A DNA stretch of 64,000 nt from [Clostridium] fimetarium. Its GTDB lineage: Bacteria > Bacillota > Clostridia > Lachnospirales > Lachnospiraceae. Under the pieces are notes generated by a model. It did no database searches. It saw only the letters and a list, made by a program, of their open reading frames with translations, and was not told the DNA's origin. The DNA is taken from contig NZ_FOJI01000002.1 of NCBI RefSeq assembly GCF_900111235.1, forward strand, positions 372,001 through 436,000. Direction: 5' to 3'. Shown here one piece after another: positions 1 through 8,724 of this stretch. Each line of letters starts with the position of its first letter. Within the stretch, counting starts at the first letter, position 1. The translations under genes were made by a program, and so were the position numbers.

Positions 1-69
1 TTTCATGATTATTATATGGTGAGTCCTTAAATAATACGAATTGCATTTGCACAGCAGATGGGAGTAGTT

Positions 70-384
70 ATGTCAGTAAGACCAGTTGATTTTGCAACAC
101 TTCAAAGGATGAATGAGGTGTCGCAAATCAAGCAGAATGAAATATCCAAACCTATGATAGACCAAGTTAATATTAAGAATCTGTTTACGAAAGAAATAAA
201 TTCAAAATCGGAACAAGTTGGTAAGAAAGATGATTTGGATAATGGACAAAAGAAATTTGATGCCAAAGAAAAGGGCAGCAATAATTATTTTGGAAGTAAT
301 GCATCAAAACATGATAGCGAAGAAGATACATCAGAAGGGCGAGTGTTCGTAAAAGGCCAAAAAGGGTTTGACATTAAGATATAG
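70..384 (+). CDS. Small hydrophilic protein at end of presumed flagellar operon
   Basis: Encodes 104 residues beginning MSVRPVDFATLQRM. I chose ATG 70 because GGGAG lies about 5 nt upstream; an earlier in-frame ATG at 58 has no ribosome site. The protein is charged and rich in Lys, Asn, Ser and Asp, with no membrane segment, signal peptide or cysteine. I do not recognise a family. In Lachnospiraceae small proteins of this kind lie after the sigma-D/chemotaxis genes and before a DUF6115 gene, as here, so a flagellar-operon association is likely but inferred. Upstream genes lie outside the window. Confidence 0.6.
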   Translation: MSVRPVDFATLQRMNEVSQIKQNEISKPMIDQVNIKNLFTKEINSKSEQVGKKDDLDNGQKKFDAKEKGSNNYFGSNASKHDSEEDTSEGRVFVKGQKGFDIKI

Positions 385-416
385 GGATTTGTGAAAAACT
401 TAATTGATAGGTGTGA

Positions 417-526
417 GTGAAAAACAATATATAATTATGTATTTGCCTTGCCTTTCCTTCAAACAGCAAAGTGCGCTGTTTTCAGCCGGTCTGCGGCGAA
501 ATGCATAATTATATATTGTTTTTCAC
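417..526. repeat. Long perfect inverted repeat, 23-bp arms
   Basis: Positions 417-439 and 504-526 are exact reverse complements (left arm begins GTGAAAAACAATAT). The 64-nt centre holds a second stem, AAACAGC (461-467) with GCTGTTT (475-481). It follows the stop codon of the preceding gene by about 30 nt. It may be a bidirectional terminator without a U-tract, a structured RNA or a miniature palindromic element. No target-site duplication is visible. Confidence 0.8.
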
Positions 527-585
527 GGGTTATGTTATAAAGTGCGTTTTATCACTTGAATCATATAATTTAACTGTAATGTAGA

Positions 586-653
586 AGTGGCGGAAATGCG
601 AAAACGGCGGAAATGCGAAAAGTCGGAAATTCAAAAGCGGCGGAAATGCGAAA
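586..653. repeat. Degenerate 15-18 bp tandem repeat, four copies
   Basis: Four consecutive units share the core CGGAAATGCGAAA: 586-603, 604-620, 621-635 (most diverged) and 636-653. The array lies in the 450-bp gap before the DUF6115 gene. A 65-codon open frame across it (613-810) lacks a convincing ribosome site and family resemblance. Apart from this array and the 417-526 palindrome I see nothing definite in the gap. Confidence 0.75.
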
Positions 654-834
654 TAAAGATTCGCTTGTAAGAATGTTGTGCATTTTTATTTATTGCAAAA
701 TTTACGTTTCAAGACAAAAGAGAAACAAGTGTGATAGAAAAATCAAAATGAAAGGGCCCAAAATGCAGGTTTCCTTCACACTCTTTATATGGGTAGTATC
801 GCAATTGTAGATTGAGGTATGCATAGGTATAAAT

Positions 835-1653
835 ATGTCAACGTTAGAAATAGTATTAATGATCTGTGGAATTATTTGTGTAATAGTGAGTTATGTGATG
901 GGCAATGGTAGAATTGAGTCTAGCGAAAATCAAATTGTGTCTGCCGAATTAACTATAAAACAAAAAGAAAGTATCCAAAATCAAATCAATGTGGTTATTG
1001 AAAAAGAATTAGAAGCACTTGGTGAGAAAACAGAAGTAACATTAGAAAAAATTTCTAATACTAAAATCTTGGAAATGAACGAATATGCAGATACCGTTCT
1101 AGGTGAAATCAATCGTAATCATAACGAAACAGTTTTTTTATATGATATGCTAAATGAAAAAGCAAAGGAAGTAAAATCAACAGTCAAAGATGTTAATCTT
1201 ACAAAAATGCAAGCTGCGAAAATGCAGTCAGAAGTTTCAGTAACAGATGAATCTATTGAAGATAGCGAATTTGATAATGATAAAAATAATGCAGCATTAG
1301 CTGTTGAAATGTTAACTAGAAATATAAGCGCGAAACATGTAGAGAATGCAGAACTTATAAATGGTAAAATTAATACAATTGCAAAGTTTTCAAAAAAATC
1401 AGCATCTAGTTCTTCTGGTGAAAATGATTCGAAATCAATCAGTAAGCCAATCAAAAGTAAAAAGATAGCTTCACGACAAATCCAAGGAAATGTTGTTGAG
1501 ATGAATATTCAGTTTGAAAAAGGTGCAAATAATAATGAAAAAATCTTAAAACTTTATATGGATGGAAAATCTAACAAAGATATTGCGAAAGAATTAAGTC
1601 TTGGTGTTGGAGAAGTAAAACTTGTAATTGATTTGTATAATAGTGGAAAATAG
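835..1653 (+). CDS. DUF6115 domain membrane-anchored protein
   Basis: Encodes 272 residues. An N-terminal hydrophobic segment (about residues 5-22) is followed by a Glu/Lys/Asn-rich, probably coiled-coil region (about 30-130), a Ser/Lys-rich linker and a C-terminal helix-turn-helix-like block, ILKLYMDGKSNKDIAKELSL, at about 234-253. That C-terminal signature is what I associate with DUF6115 proteins, which sit at the end of flagellar/chemotaxis operons in clostridia. The exact role is unknown. It probably forms a unit with the next gene, 15 bp downstream. The ribosome site is weak (AGGT about 7 nt before ATG). Confidence 0.7.
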   Translation: MSTLEIVLMICGIICVIVSYVMGNGRIESSENQIVSAELTIKQKESIQNQINVVIEKELEALGEKTEVTLEKISNTKILEMNEYADTVLGEINRNHNETVFLYDMLNEKAKEVKSTVKDVNLTKMQAAKMQSEVSVTDESIEDSEFDNDKNNAALAVEMLTRNISAKHVENAELINGKINTIAKFSKKSASSSSGENDSKSISKPIKSKKIASRQIQGNVVEMNIQFEKGANNNEKILKLYMDGKSNKDIAKELSLGVGEVKLVIDLYNSGK

Positions 1654-1668
1654 TGAGGTAGAGGTATT

Positions 1669-2178
1669 ATGAAACTCAAATTTTATTTAAGAGGATTAGG
1701 AGTTGGCGTTTTAGTTACTACCTTAATACTTACAGTTGCGAATGGCATTAGAAATAGTCAGTCAACATTACTTGAAAATCCTAGTACTGTAGCTTCGGTG
1801 CTTAATACTAGCAAGGCTGAAACGAAAGCAGCAAATACAGAGCAAACAATAGAACAAAAAAATGAAACTTCCGCTCAAACAAAGTCAGAAGTAGTTACAC
1901 AAGCACAGGAACAGACATCGGAAGAAAAAGTTACAGAGGCAACTACTGTACAAAATGTAGAAGTGGTTAACCAACCAATAACTGTAGTTTTAAGTAATAT
2001 ATCAGGATCTGAAAATGCAGCACAGGCTATTGCAAATGCAGGAGTGATTGATGACTGGAAGGATTTTAATAAGTATTTGGAAAGCTCAGGATATGCAGTA
2101 AAAATTCATAATGGGACATATACGTTGTTGAAAGGTCAGGATTATGAAAGTATAGCCAAAATAATAACAGGGAAGTAA
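1669..2178 (+). CDS. Membrane-anchored protein with C-terminal MltG/YceG-like segment
   Basis: Encodes 169 residues. One N-terminal membrane helix (about residues 8-25) is followed by a Thr/Glu/Gln-rich linker (about 45-105) and a compact C-terminal domain (about 110-169) ending in LLKGQDYESIAKIITGK. The C-terminal block resembles the short segment found in small YceG/MltG-like proteins of Lachnospiraceae, but no catalytic Glu region of a full lytic transglycosylase is present. It lies 15 bp after the DUF6115 gene with a GAGGTAGAGG-type ribosome site, so the two are probably co-transcribed. Function unknown. Confidence 0.6.
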   Translation: MKLKFYLRGLGVGVLVTTLILTVANGIRNSQSTLLENPSTVASVLNTSKAETKAANTEQTIEQKNETSAQTKSEVVTQAQEQTSEEKVTEATTVQNVEVVNQPITVVLSNISGSENAAQAIANAGVIDDWKDFNKYLESSGYAVKIHNGTYTLLKGQDYESIAKIITGK

Positions 2179-2211
2179 AACAATCAAATTTGTTCGATAA
2201 ATAAAAAAGCC

Positions 2212-2241
2212 TTGCTTTATACTCAATAAGTATGATACAAT
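2212..2241 (+). promoter_or_regulatory. Putative promoter of rpsB
   Basis: TTGCTT at 2212-2217 and TACAAT at 2236-2241 are separated by 18 bp. The predicted start near 2248 would give a leader of about 105 nt before rpsB. Confidence 0.5.
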
Positions 2242-2259
2242 TGCAAAAGTAAAAAAACA

Positions 2260-2323
2260 CGCAAATAGATTTCTGAATCGGTGCCAGTTTACGCACTGGT
2301 GGTTTAGAAAGATGACATTTGCG
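2260..2323 (+). promoter_or_regulatory. Structured rpsB leader (candidate S2 autoregulatory RNA)
   Basis: Three nested helices can be drawn: CGCAAAT (2260-2266) with ATTTGCG (2317-2323); TTTCTGAA (2270-2277) with TTTAGAAA (2303-2310, one mismatch); and GCCAGT (2283-2288) with ACTGGT (2295-2300) closing the loop TTACGC. The position just before rpsB suggests autoregulation by protein S2. That function is inferred. Confidence 0.5.
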
Positions 2324-2352
2324 GAAGACAAAATAACCAATGGAGGTATATT

Positions 2353-3081
2353 ATGAGCGTAATATCAATGAAACAATTACTTGAGGCAGGTGTTCATTTC
2401 GGACATCAGACAAGAAGATGGAACCCTAAGATGGCTGAGTACATCTACACAGAAAGAAACGGTATCTATATCATCGATTTACAGAAATCAGTAGGTAAAG
2501 TTGATGAATGTTACAAGGCAATGTCTGACATTGCTGCAGATGGCGGAACAATTCTTTTTGTAGGTACTAAGAAGCAAGCTCAGGACGCAATCGCAACTGA
2601 AGCAGCACGTTGTGGAATGTTCTATGTGAATGAAAGATGGTTAGGCGGAATGCTTACGAACTTCAAGACTATTCAAAGTAGAATCGCAAGATTAAAAGCA
2701 ATCGAAAAAATGCAAGAAGATGGAACATTTGATGTTCTTCCTAAGAAAGAAGTTATCAACTTAAAGAAAGAGCTAGAGAAACTCACAAAGAATCTTGGCG
2801 GAATCAAAGAAATGAAAAAGATTCCAGACGCTATTTTTGTTGTTGATCCTAAGAAGGAAAGAATTTGTATTCAAGAAGCACATGCACTTGGAATTCCACT
2901 TATTGGCATTGTAGATACAAACTGTGATCCAGAAGAATTGGATTTTGTTATTCCTGGTAATGATGATGCAATAAGAGCAGTTAAACTTATTGTTGCTAAG
3001 ATGGCAGATGCTGTTATCGAAGCAAATCAGGGAGCTGAAGTAGCAGAAGCTGCTGAAGTAGAAGAAACAGTTGAAGCTTAA
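2353..3081 (+). CDS. rpsB: 30S ribosomal protein S2
   Basis: Encodes 242 residues, the usual length for S2. It begins [20 protein letters not shown] and contains the conserved [20 protein letters not shown] and [13 protein letters not shown] blocks. S2 assembles late into the small subunit and is needed for S1 binding in many bacteria. The C-terminal 25 residues are an Ala/Glu tail. GGAGG lies 8 nt before ATG. A terminator at 3101 separates it from tsf, so tsf is partly or wholly transcribed separately. Identification is secure. Confidence 0.97.
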   Translation: MSVISMKQLLEAGVHFGHQTRRWNPKMAEYIYTERNGIYIIDLQKSVGKVDECYKAMSDIAADGGTILFVGTKKQAQDAIATEAARCGMFYVNERWLGGMLTNFKTIQSRIARLKAIEKMQEDGTFDVLPKKEVINLKKELEKLTKNLGGIKEMKKIPDAIFVVDPKKERICIQEAHALGIPLIGIVDTNCDPEELDFVIPGNDDAIRAVKLIVAKMADAVIEANQGAEVAEAAEVEETVEA

Positions 3082-3100
3082 TTAGTGTTAAAGTGATAAG

Positions 3101-3138
3101 ATGCTTCAGCCTGCTAGTCCAGGTTGAAGCATTTTTTA
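3101..3138 (+). terminator. Intrinsic terminator between rpsB and tsf
   Basis: ATGCTTCAGCCT (3101-3112) pairs with AGGTTGAAGCAT (3121-3132) with one mismatch, followed by a run of T. It probably attenuates transcription into tsf. Confidence 0.8.
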
Positions 3139-3193
3139 AAATTTATAAAAAATTGTAAAATTTAAAATAAATAAATTATGGAGGTAATTACAA

Positions 3194-4126
3194 ATGGCAG
3201 AAGTTACAGCAGCTATGGTAAAAGGTTTAAGAGAATCAACAGGTGCAGGAATGATGGACTGTAAAAAAGCTCTTACAGAAGCAGAAGGCGACATGGAAAA
3301 AGCTATAGAAGTATTAAGAGAAAAAGGACTTGCAGCAGCAGCTAAAAAAGCAGGAAGAATTGCAGCAGAAGGTATTACTAAAGTCGTTATCGTTGATAAC
3401 ATAACAGCAGCAATTGTTGAAATCAATTCTGAAACTGATTTCGTTGCAAAAAATGCAGATTTTAATGCTTATGTAGACGCAGTTGCTTTACAAGTTATTG
3501 ACACAAAAGCAGCATCAGTTGAAGAATTTTTATCTGAGCCATGGGCAAAAGATACATCGAAAACAGTTGAACAAGAACTTTCAAGCCAGATTGCATTTAT
3601 TGGTGAGAAATTAAGCATTAGAAGATTTGAAAAAGTTACAGAAGAAAACGGTTTCGTTGCTTCTTATATGCATATGGGTGGTAAAATTGGTGTAGTTATT
3701 GATGTTGTAACTGATGTTATAAATGACGAGATCAAAGAAATGGCTAAAAATATTGCAATGCAAGTTGCCGCTATCAAACCACTTTATACAAGTGATGCGG
3801 AAGTAGATGCTGAATTCATTGAAAAAGAAACAGAAATTTTAACAGCAGCTGCAAAGAACGAAAAACCAGATGCTAACGATAAGATTATTGAAGGTATGGT
3901 AAAAGGAAGAATTAACAAAGAATTAAAAGAAATCTGCCTTTTGGATCAAGTTTATGTAAGAGCTGAAGACGGAAAACAGTCAGTATCTGCTTATGTTAAA
4001 GAAGTAGCGAAAGCGAATTCAGCTAACATTACAATCAAGAAATTTGTACGTTTTGAAACAGGAGAAGGCATTGCAAAGAAAGAAGAAAACTTTGCTGAAG
4101 AAGTTGCAAAACAGGTTAGTAAATAA
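3194..4126 (+). CDS. tsf: Translation elongation factor Ts
   Basis: Encodes 310 residues. The N-terminal UBA-like domain carries the signature VKGLRESTGAGMMDCKKAL, and the core has the EF-Tu-contacting SETDFVAKN motif (about residue 78). EF-Ts is the guanine nucleotide exchange factor for EF-Tu in the cytoplasm. TATGGAGGTAATTACAA precedes ATG. Its position after rpsB is the standard bacterial arrangement. Length and motifs are normal. Confidence 0.97.
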   Translation: MAEVTAAMVKGLRESTGAGMMDCKKALTEAEGDMEKAIEVLREKGLAAAAKKAGRIAAEGITKVVIVDNITAAIVEINSETDFVAKNADFNAYVDAVALQVIDTKAASVEEFLSEPWAKDTSKTVEQELSSQIAFIGEKLSIRRFEKVTEENGFVASYMHMGGKIGVVIDVVTDVINDEIKEMAKNIAMQVAAIKPLYTSDAEVDAEFIEKETEILTAAAKNEKPDANDKIIEGMVKGRINKELKEICLLDQVYVRAEDGKQSVSAYVKEVAKANSANITIKKFVRFETGEGIAKKEENFAEEVAKQVSK

Positions 4127-4219
4127 ATTTAGATTAAATTAACATTAGAGCATTATTATTCGTAGTAATATGAATGATAGTGCTTTTCTTGGATATTAAA
4201 CTTCCGGGGGTGAATATAA

Positions 4220-5521
4220 GTGAATACTAGGTTTTATAATGCAATGATTTTAACAATGTCAGATGGGTTAAATATAATCAAAGATGGTCAGGTTTGGATT
4301 GAAAATCAAACCATAATATTTGTTGGTACAGATAGTGAATCTAAAAATTTAATGAATTCAATTGATTGGGACAAAGAGATTGATTGTGAAAATAATTTGT
4401 TAATGCCCGGGTTTAAAGATGCACATACCCATTCTCCGATGACTTGTTTAAGGTCATTAGCAGATGATATGCCGCTTGATGAATGGCTTCATAATCAAGT
4501 GTTTCCAATTGAAGCAACGTTGACAGCTCAAAATATATATGATCTTACAAAATTAGCAGTACTTGAATATGTATCTGGAGGAATTACTGCTATTTTTGAT
4601 ATGTATATTAATCCTGAAGCGGTTGGAAAAGCTTGTATAGATACCGGAATGAGATGTGTTCAGGTTGGGTCTATTAATGATTTCACATTAACCCCTGATT
4701 ATATAGAGAAAATGTATTTAAAATGGAATAACGATAACCCTCTAATCAGTTATGTATTAGGATTCCATGCGGAGTATACTACATCTGAATCGATATTAAA
4801 GCAAATTGCACAATTAGCTAAGAAATATAAAGCTCCTGTATTTACACACTTATCTGAGACGAAGTCAGAAGTTGAAAGCTGCCTTAAAAGAAATAATATG
4901 ACACCAACAGCATATCTTGATTCTTTAGGGATATTTGACTATGGTGGAGGTGGCTACCACTGCATCTATATGACTGATGAGGACATTGAAATCTTTAAAA
5001 GGAAGAATCTTACCGTTGTTACAAATCCAGCCTCTAATTTAAAACTAGCAAGCGGCATTGCACCGATATCCACATATTTAAAAAAAGATATTTTGGTGGC
5101 AATTGGTACAGATGGGCCAGCCAGTAATAATTGCTTAGATATGTTTAGAGAGATGTTTTTGGTTACGGGGCTTGCAAAATATAGAGAAAATGATGCATCA
5201 GCAGTAGATGCAAATGAAGTGCTTAAAATGGCGACATTAAATGGGGCTTATGCAATGGGGCTTACAAATGCAGACACGCTAGAAAAAGGAAAGCTAGCAG
5301 ATTTGATAATGATAGACTTGAATCAGCCCAATATGCAGCCGATTAATAATATAACAAAAAATATTGTATATAGTGGAAATAAGCAAAATGTTAAACTTAC
5401 TATGATAAACGGCAAAATCTTATATGAGAACGGCAATTTTTATATTGGAGAGGAACCTCAAAATATTTATAAGAAAGCAAATGAACTTGTTGAAAAATTT
5501 GCATTTTTATCAAAAAAATGA
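4220..5521 (+). CDS. Amidohydrolase, MTA/SAH deaminase-like
   Basis: Encodes 433 residues of the ATZ/TRZ amidohydrolase subfamily, whose members deaminate S-adenosylhomocysteine, methylthioadenosine or related purine nucleosides. Visible metal-site elements are HTH at 69-71, a later GFHAEY block, the HLSETKSEVE block, YHCIYMTDEDI and the GTDGPASNN aspartate motif. GTG 4220 is supported by CCGGGGGTG upstream. It sits alone between tsf and a polysaccharide deacetylase gene. A paralogue lies at 45967-47286. Family assignment is firm; the substrate is not determined by sequence. Confidence 0.85.
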   Translation: MNTRFYNAMILTMSDGLNIIKDGQVWIENQTIIFVGTDSESKNLMNSIDWDKEIDCENNLLMPGFKDAHTHSPMTCLRSLADDMPLDEWLHNQVFPIEATLTAQNIYDLTKLAVLEYVSGGITAIFDMYINPEAVGKACIDTGMRCVQVGSINDFTLTPDYIEKMYLKWNNDNPLISYVLGFHAEYTTSESILKQIAQLAKKYKAPVFTHLSETKSEVESCLKRNNMTPTAYLDSLGIFDYGGGGYHCIYMTDEDIEIFKRKNLTVVTNPASNLKLASGIAPISTYLKKDILVAIGTDGPASNNCLDMFREMFLVTGLAKYRENDASAVDANEVLKMATLNGAYAMGLTNADTLEKGKLADLIMIDLNQPNMQPINNITKNIVYSGNKQNVKLTMINGKILYENGNFYIGEEPQNIYKKANELVEKFAFLSKK

Positions 5522-5557
5522 TATAAATAAATAGGTGATTTTAGCTAATAAAATTAT

Positions 5558-5588
5558 TTGACAATATTCATTAAAATTCTTCTATAAT
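5558..5588 (+). promoter_or_regulatory. Putative sigma-A promoter upstream of polysaccharide deacetylase
   Basis: TTGACA (5558-5563) and TATAAT (5583-5588) are 19 bp apart. This is longer than optimal but both hexamers are consensus. It would start the deacetylase-bactofilin-pyrH-frr unit. Confidence 0.5.
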
Positions 5589-5642
5589 ACGACAGTATGT
5601 GATATAATAAATCATATTTGGGCGAAGATCGGAGGGATTCTG

Positions 5643-6605
5643 ATGGATGATTCTACTAAAAATGCTCAGTGTAGAAAAAAAAGAATTGCAAAAATTAAAA
5701 AAATAATTATCATTTGCACATTTGCCCTTATTATTATACCAATTATACTATGCTTTTTATTATTTATAAAAATTTCAAAGTTGGAAAATAAAATTAATGA
5801 TTTAATGTCATATACGCAGTCAGCTTCTATTGGAGAGCAAAAAGCAGGAGTTTCTGATCTGCCAGCCAAGGGAGAAGATAAAGTTACAAACGTTAAAATT
5901 ACAGATGATCCATTGAATAATGAGATACTCGATACGCAAGAGCTTAGTACTGATATTAGCACGATAATCACAAATGAAAATGAAAAGAAAGTATATCTTA
6001 CATTCGATGATGGACCGTCAGATAATACGGATTTGATTTTAGATATATTAGCAAAATATAAAGTGAAAGCTACGTTTTTTGTAATTGAAAAGACTGATGA
6101 GGCTTCAATAAAAAGATATAAAAGAATTTTGAATGAAGGACATACTTTGGCGATGCATTCATCGTCGCATATTTACACAAAAATATATGAATCCATGGAA
6201 ACATATATTCAGGATGTTACTGAAATACAAAACTTCTTATTTGATGTGACTGGATATAAGCCTACAATTTATAGATTTCCAGGTGGATCAAGCAACACTG
6301 TAAGCAAGATAAGTATTAATACTTGTGTATCTTATCTTGATAGTGTGGGAATTACATATTTTGATTGGAACATATCTTCGGGAGATGCGGTAAGTACTCC
6401 GTTATCAACAGAAAAAATAATTAACAATGTTATTTCAGGTGTTGAACAAGAAAATAATGCAGTGGTTTTATTTCATGATGCAAATAACAAATTGAATACT
6501 GTGGAAGCACTACCGAGTATATTAGGACAATTAACTGATATGGGAGCTAAGGTTTTACCTATTACAGACAAAACCACTCCTGTTCAACATAAAATTAGCA
6601 AGTAG
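5643..6605 (+). CDS. Membrane-anchored polysaccharide deacetylase (NodB domain)
   Basis: Encodes 320 residues with a basic N-terminus, one membrane helix (about 20-42), a linker and a NodB domain from about residue 115. The catalytic and metal motifs are complete: TFDDGPSDNT (D122, D123), MHSSSH (H172, H176), RFPGGSSN and a late LFHD. Enzymes of this carbohydrate esterase family 4 type remove N-acetyl groups from peptidoglycan or related glycans outside the membrane, often giving lysozyme resistance. A GGAGGG site precedes ATG. The bactofilin gene follows after 24 bp, suggesting a shared cell-wall role. Confidence 0.9.
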   Translation: MDDSTKNAQCRKKRIAKIKKIIIICTFALIIIPIILCFLLFIKISKLENKINDLMSYTQSASIGEQKAGVSDLPAKGEDKVTNVKITDDPLNNEILDTQELSTDISTIITNENEKKVYLTFDDGPSDNTDLILDILAKYKVKATFFVIEKTDEASIKRYKRILNEGHTLAMHSSSHIYTKIYESMETYIQDVTEIQNFLFDVTGYKPTIYRFPGGSSNTVSKISINTCVSYLDSVGITYFDWNISSGDAVSTPLSTEKIINNVISGVEQENNAVVLFHDANNKLNTVEALPSILGQLTDMGAKVLPITDKTTPVQHKISK

Positions 6606-6629
6606 TACAAATATGGGAGGAATCTAATA

Positions 6630-7361
6630 ATGGGATTTTTTAAAGATTTTAAAGAGGATTTATCGCAGGCAGTTAATGATTTAGTTACAGAACCGGAAAC
6701 AGAAAAGACAAAGGATGAAGATGTTATGGTTAACACATTAGATGATGCATCAATATCAGATATGGCTGCATCAATTGAAAAAGAGGCAATGGATAGTATA
6801 GAGAGTTCAATTAAAGCCGATAATCTAATTGAAAGTTTGGCAGCTGATATTAAATCAGAAGTAGGAATTTCTGCTAATGATATTGAAGAAGATGATGAAG
6901 ATGTAATTGATGAAACAGCAGTTATTACAAAAGGTTTATCTGTTATAGGTGATTTGAATTCAAAAGGTTCAATTGATTTATTTGGGTTTGTCGAAGGTAA
7001 TGTCATTTGCAAAGGAAAACTTACAGTTAGCGGATCGATTGTTGGTGATTCGAAAGCAGCTGAGGTTTTTGCAAATAATGCGCAAATCGAAGGAAATATT
7101 GAAGCTTACGGTTCTATTAAAATCGGACAAGGTTCGGTTATCGTTGGAAATATAGCAGCGACTTCGGCCGTAATTGCTGGTGCTGTAAAAGGTGATATTG
7201 ATATTCAAGGACCAGTTATAATTGATGCATCAGCAGTAATTGTTGGTGATATAAAATCAAAGTCAGTTCAAATTAATAATGGGGCAACTATCGAAGGTCG
7301 TTGTTCACAGTGTTATGCTGATATTAATGCAAATGCAATATTCGATAAAAAAAAGAAATAA
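6630..7361 (+). CDS. Bactofilin-family polymer-forming protein
   Basis: Encodes 243 residues. An acidic N-terminal region (about 1-95) precedes a bactofilin beta-helix domain (about 97-235), visible as repeated Gly/Ile/Val turns such as IEGNIEAYGSIKIGQGSVI. Bactofilins polymerise without nucleotide at the cytoplasmic membrane and scaffold cell-shape or wall enzymes. It follows the deacetylase by 24 bp with a GGGAGGAA site and precedes pyrH by 27 bp. The long acidic extension is larger than in minimal bactofilins. Confidence 0.88.
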   Translation: MGFFKDFKEDLSQAVNDLVTEPETEKTKDEDVMVNTLDDASISDMAASIEKEAMDSIESSIKADNLIESLAADIKSEVGISANDIEEDDEDVIDETAVITKGLSVIGDLNSKGSIDLFGFVEGNVICKGKLTVSGSIVGDSKAAEVFANNAQIEGNIEAYGSIKIGQGSVIVGNIAATSAVIAGAVKGDIDIQGPVIIDASAVIVGDIKSKSVQINNGATIEGRCSQCYADINANAIFDKKKK

Positions 7362-7388
7362 ATGGTAGTACATTTTTGAGGTGAAATT

Positions 7389-8093
7389 GTGAAGAGTTTG
7401 AATCGCGTTATATTAAAGTTAAGCGGAGAAGCATTGTCAGGAGATAAAAAGTCAGGATATGATGATGTAATAATTGAAAATATTTCAAAGCAGGTGAAAG
7501 AAATAATTTCAAAAGGAATACAAGTTGGTATCGTAATAGGTGGTGGTAATTATTGGAGAGGGCGCTCAAACAATAATATTGATCGAACAAAAGCAGATCA
7601 GATTGGTATGCTTGCAACTATTATGAACTGCATTTATGTATCGGAAATATTTCGTTCAGTTGGAATCATGACTAATATACTTACACCATTTGAATGTGGC
7701 AGTATGACAAAGCTATTTTCAAAGGATAGAGCAAACAAGTATTTTGAAAAAGGAATGGTAGTATTTTTTGCAGGTGGTACCGGTCATCCATATTTTTCAA
7801 CAGATACAGGAATTGTACTTAGAGCAATCGAACTTGATGCAGATACAATATTACTTGCAAAAGCAATTGATGGCATATATGATAGTGATCCTAAGATCAA
7901 TCCTAATGCAAAGAAATATAAGGAAATATCAATCCAGGAAGTTGTTGAAAAGAAACTTGGAGTGATTGATATGACAGCTTCAGTTATGTGCATGGAAAAC
8001 AAAATGCCACTTATAGTTTTTGGCTTGAATGAAGAGAACAGTATTGTTAATGCACTGAGTGGTAAGATATCAGGAACAGTAGTTACAGTATAA
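7389..8093 (+). CDS. pyrH: UMP kinase
   Basis: Encodes 234 residues of the bacterial amino-acid-kinase-fold UMP kinase, which makes UDP from UMP and ATP. Visible are the KLSGEAL N-terminal ATP loop, GGGNYWRGR, the Asp-rich DRTKADQIGMLATIMN segment and AKAIDGIYDSDPK. It starts at GTG 7389 with GAGGTG upstream. It lies directly before frr, the usual pyrH-frr order. Length is normal. Confidence 0.96.
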   Translation: MKSLNRVILKLSGEALSGDKKSGYDDVIIENISKQVKEIISKGIQVGIVIGGGNYWRGRSNNNIDRTKADQIGMLATIMNCIYVSEIFRSVGIMTNILTPFECGSMTKLFSKDRANKYFEKGMVVFFAGGTGHPYFSTDTGIVLRAIELDADTILLAKAIDGIYDSDPKINPNAKKYKEISIQEVVEKKLGVIDMTASVMCMENKMPLIVFGLNEENSIVNALSGKISGTVVTV

Positions 8094-8160
8094 TATTATT
8101 TCTATATTAATAATATAGATTCGAATTTTAGAAAGGAACCGTAATATTACGGATTTGAAA

Positions 8161-8712
8161 ATGATTGAAATTAAACAGTATGAAGAAAAAATGAAAAAAT
8201 CAATAGATTCTTTATTGGAAGAATTTGATGCAATTAGAGCAGGTAGAGCTAATCCACATATTTTAGATAAATTAAAAGTGGATTACTATGGTTCACCAAC
8301 AGGGTTACAGCAGGTAGCTAATATATCTGTACCAGAAGCAAAAGTTATTCAGATTCAACCATGGGAAAGTAACCTAATTAAAGAAATCGAAAAAGCAATT
8401 CTTGTTTCGGATTTAGGACTTACTCCTAATAATGATGGGAAAGTCATTCGATTAATATTCCCAGATTTAACAGAAGCAAGACGTAAAGAATTAGCTAAGG
8501 ATATTAAGAAAAAAGGTGACAATGCAAAGGTTGCAATCAGAAATATTAGACGTGATGCAAATGATGCATTTAAAAAACAAAGTAAAGCAAATGAAATATC
8601 AGAGGATGATTTGAAAATTGTCGAAGATAAAATACAGAAATTGACAGATAAATATGTGACTGAAATAGATAGAGCAGTAGATGATAAAACAAGAGAAATT
8701 CTCACAGTATAA
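8161..8712 (+). CDS. frr: Ribosome recycling factor
   Basis: Encodes about 183 residues if ATG 8161 is used; an in-frame TTG at 8155 is the alternative. The start of the translation (MIEIKQYEEKMKKSI) and EEFDAIRAGRANPHIL match RRF domain I, and LTEARRKELAKDIKKKGDNA is the conserved helical hallmark. RRF with EF-G splits post-termination ribosomes. A perfect 14-bp palindrome, CCGTAATATTACGG (8139-8152), sits just before the start and may affect initiation. Identification is secure, exact start less so. Confidence 0.95.
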   Translation: MIEIKQYEEKMKKSIDSLLEEFDAIRAGRANPHILDKLKVDYYGSPTGLQQVANISVPEAKVIQIQPWESNLIKEIEKAILVSDLGLTPNNDGKVIRLIFPDLTEARRKELAKDIKKKGDNAKVAIRNIRRDANDAFKKQSKANEISEDDLKIVEDKIQKLTDKYVTEIDRAVDDKTREILTV

Positions 8713-8724
8713 TTAACATATTAT

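Noticed and set aside
613-810. A 65-codon plus-strand frame in the gap before the DUF6115 gene
   Set aside because: It starts within the 17-bp tandem repeat, has no clear ribosome site and no recognisable domain.
1119-1454. Opposite-strand frames inside confident genes, for example 1119-1454, 13391-13951, 30300-30836 and 44596-44982
   Set aside because: They lie wholly within conserved genes and show no independent start signals or domains.
4127-4219. Terminator after tsf
   Set aside because: GAGCATTATTATTC and the AATGATAGTGCTTTTC stretch pair only partly; too weak to list.
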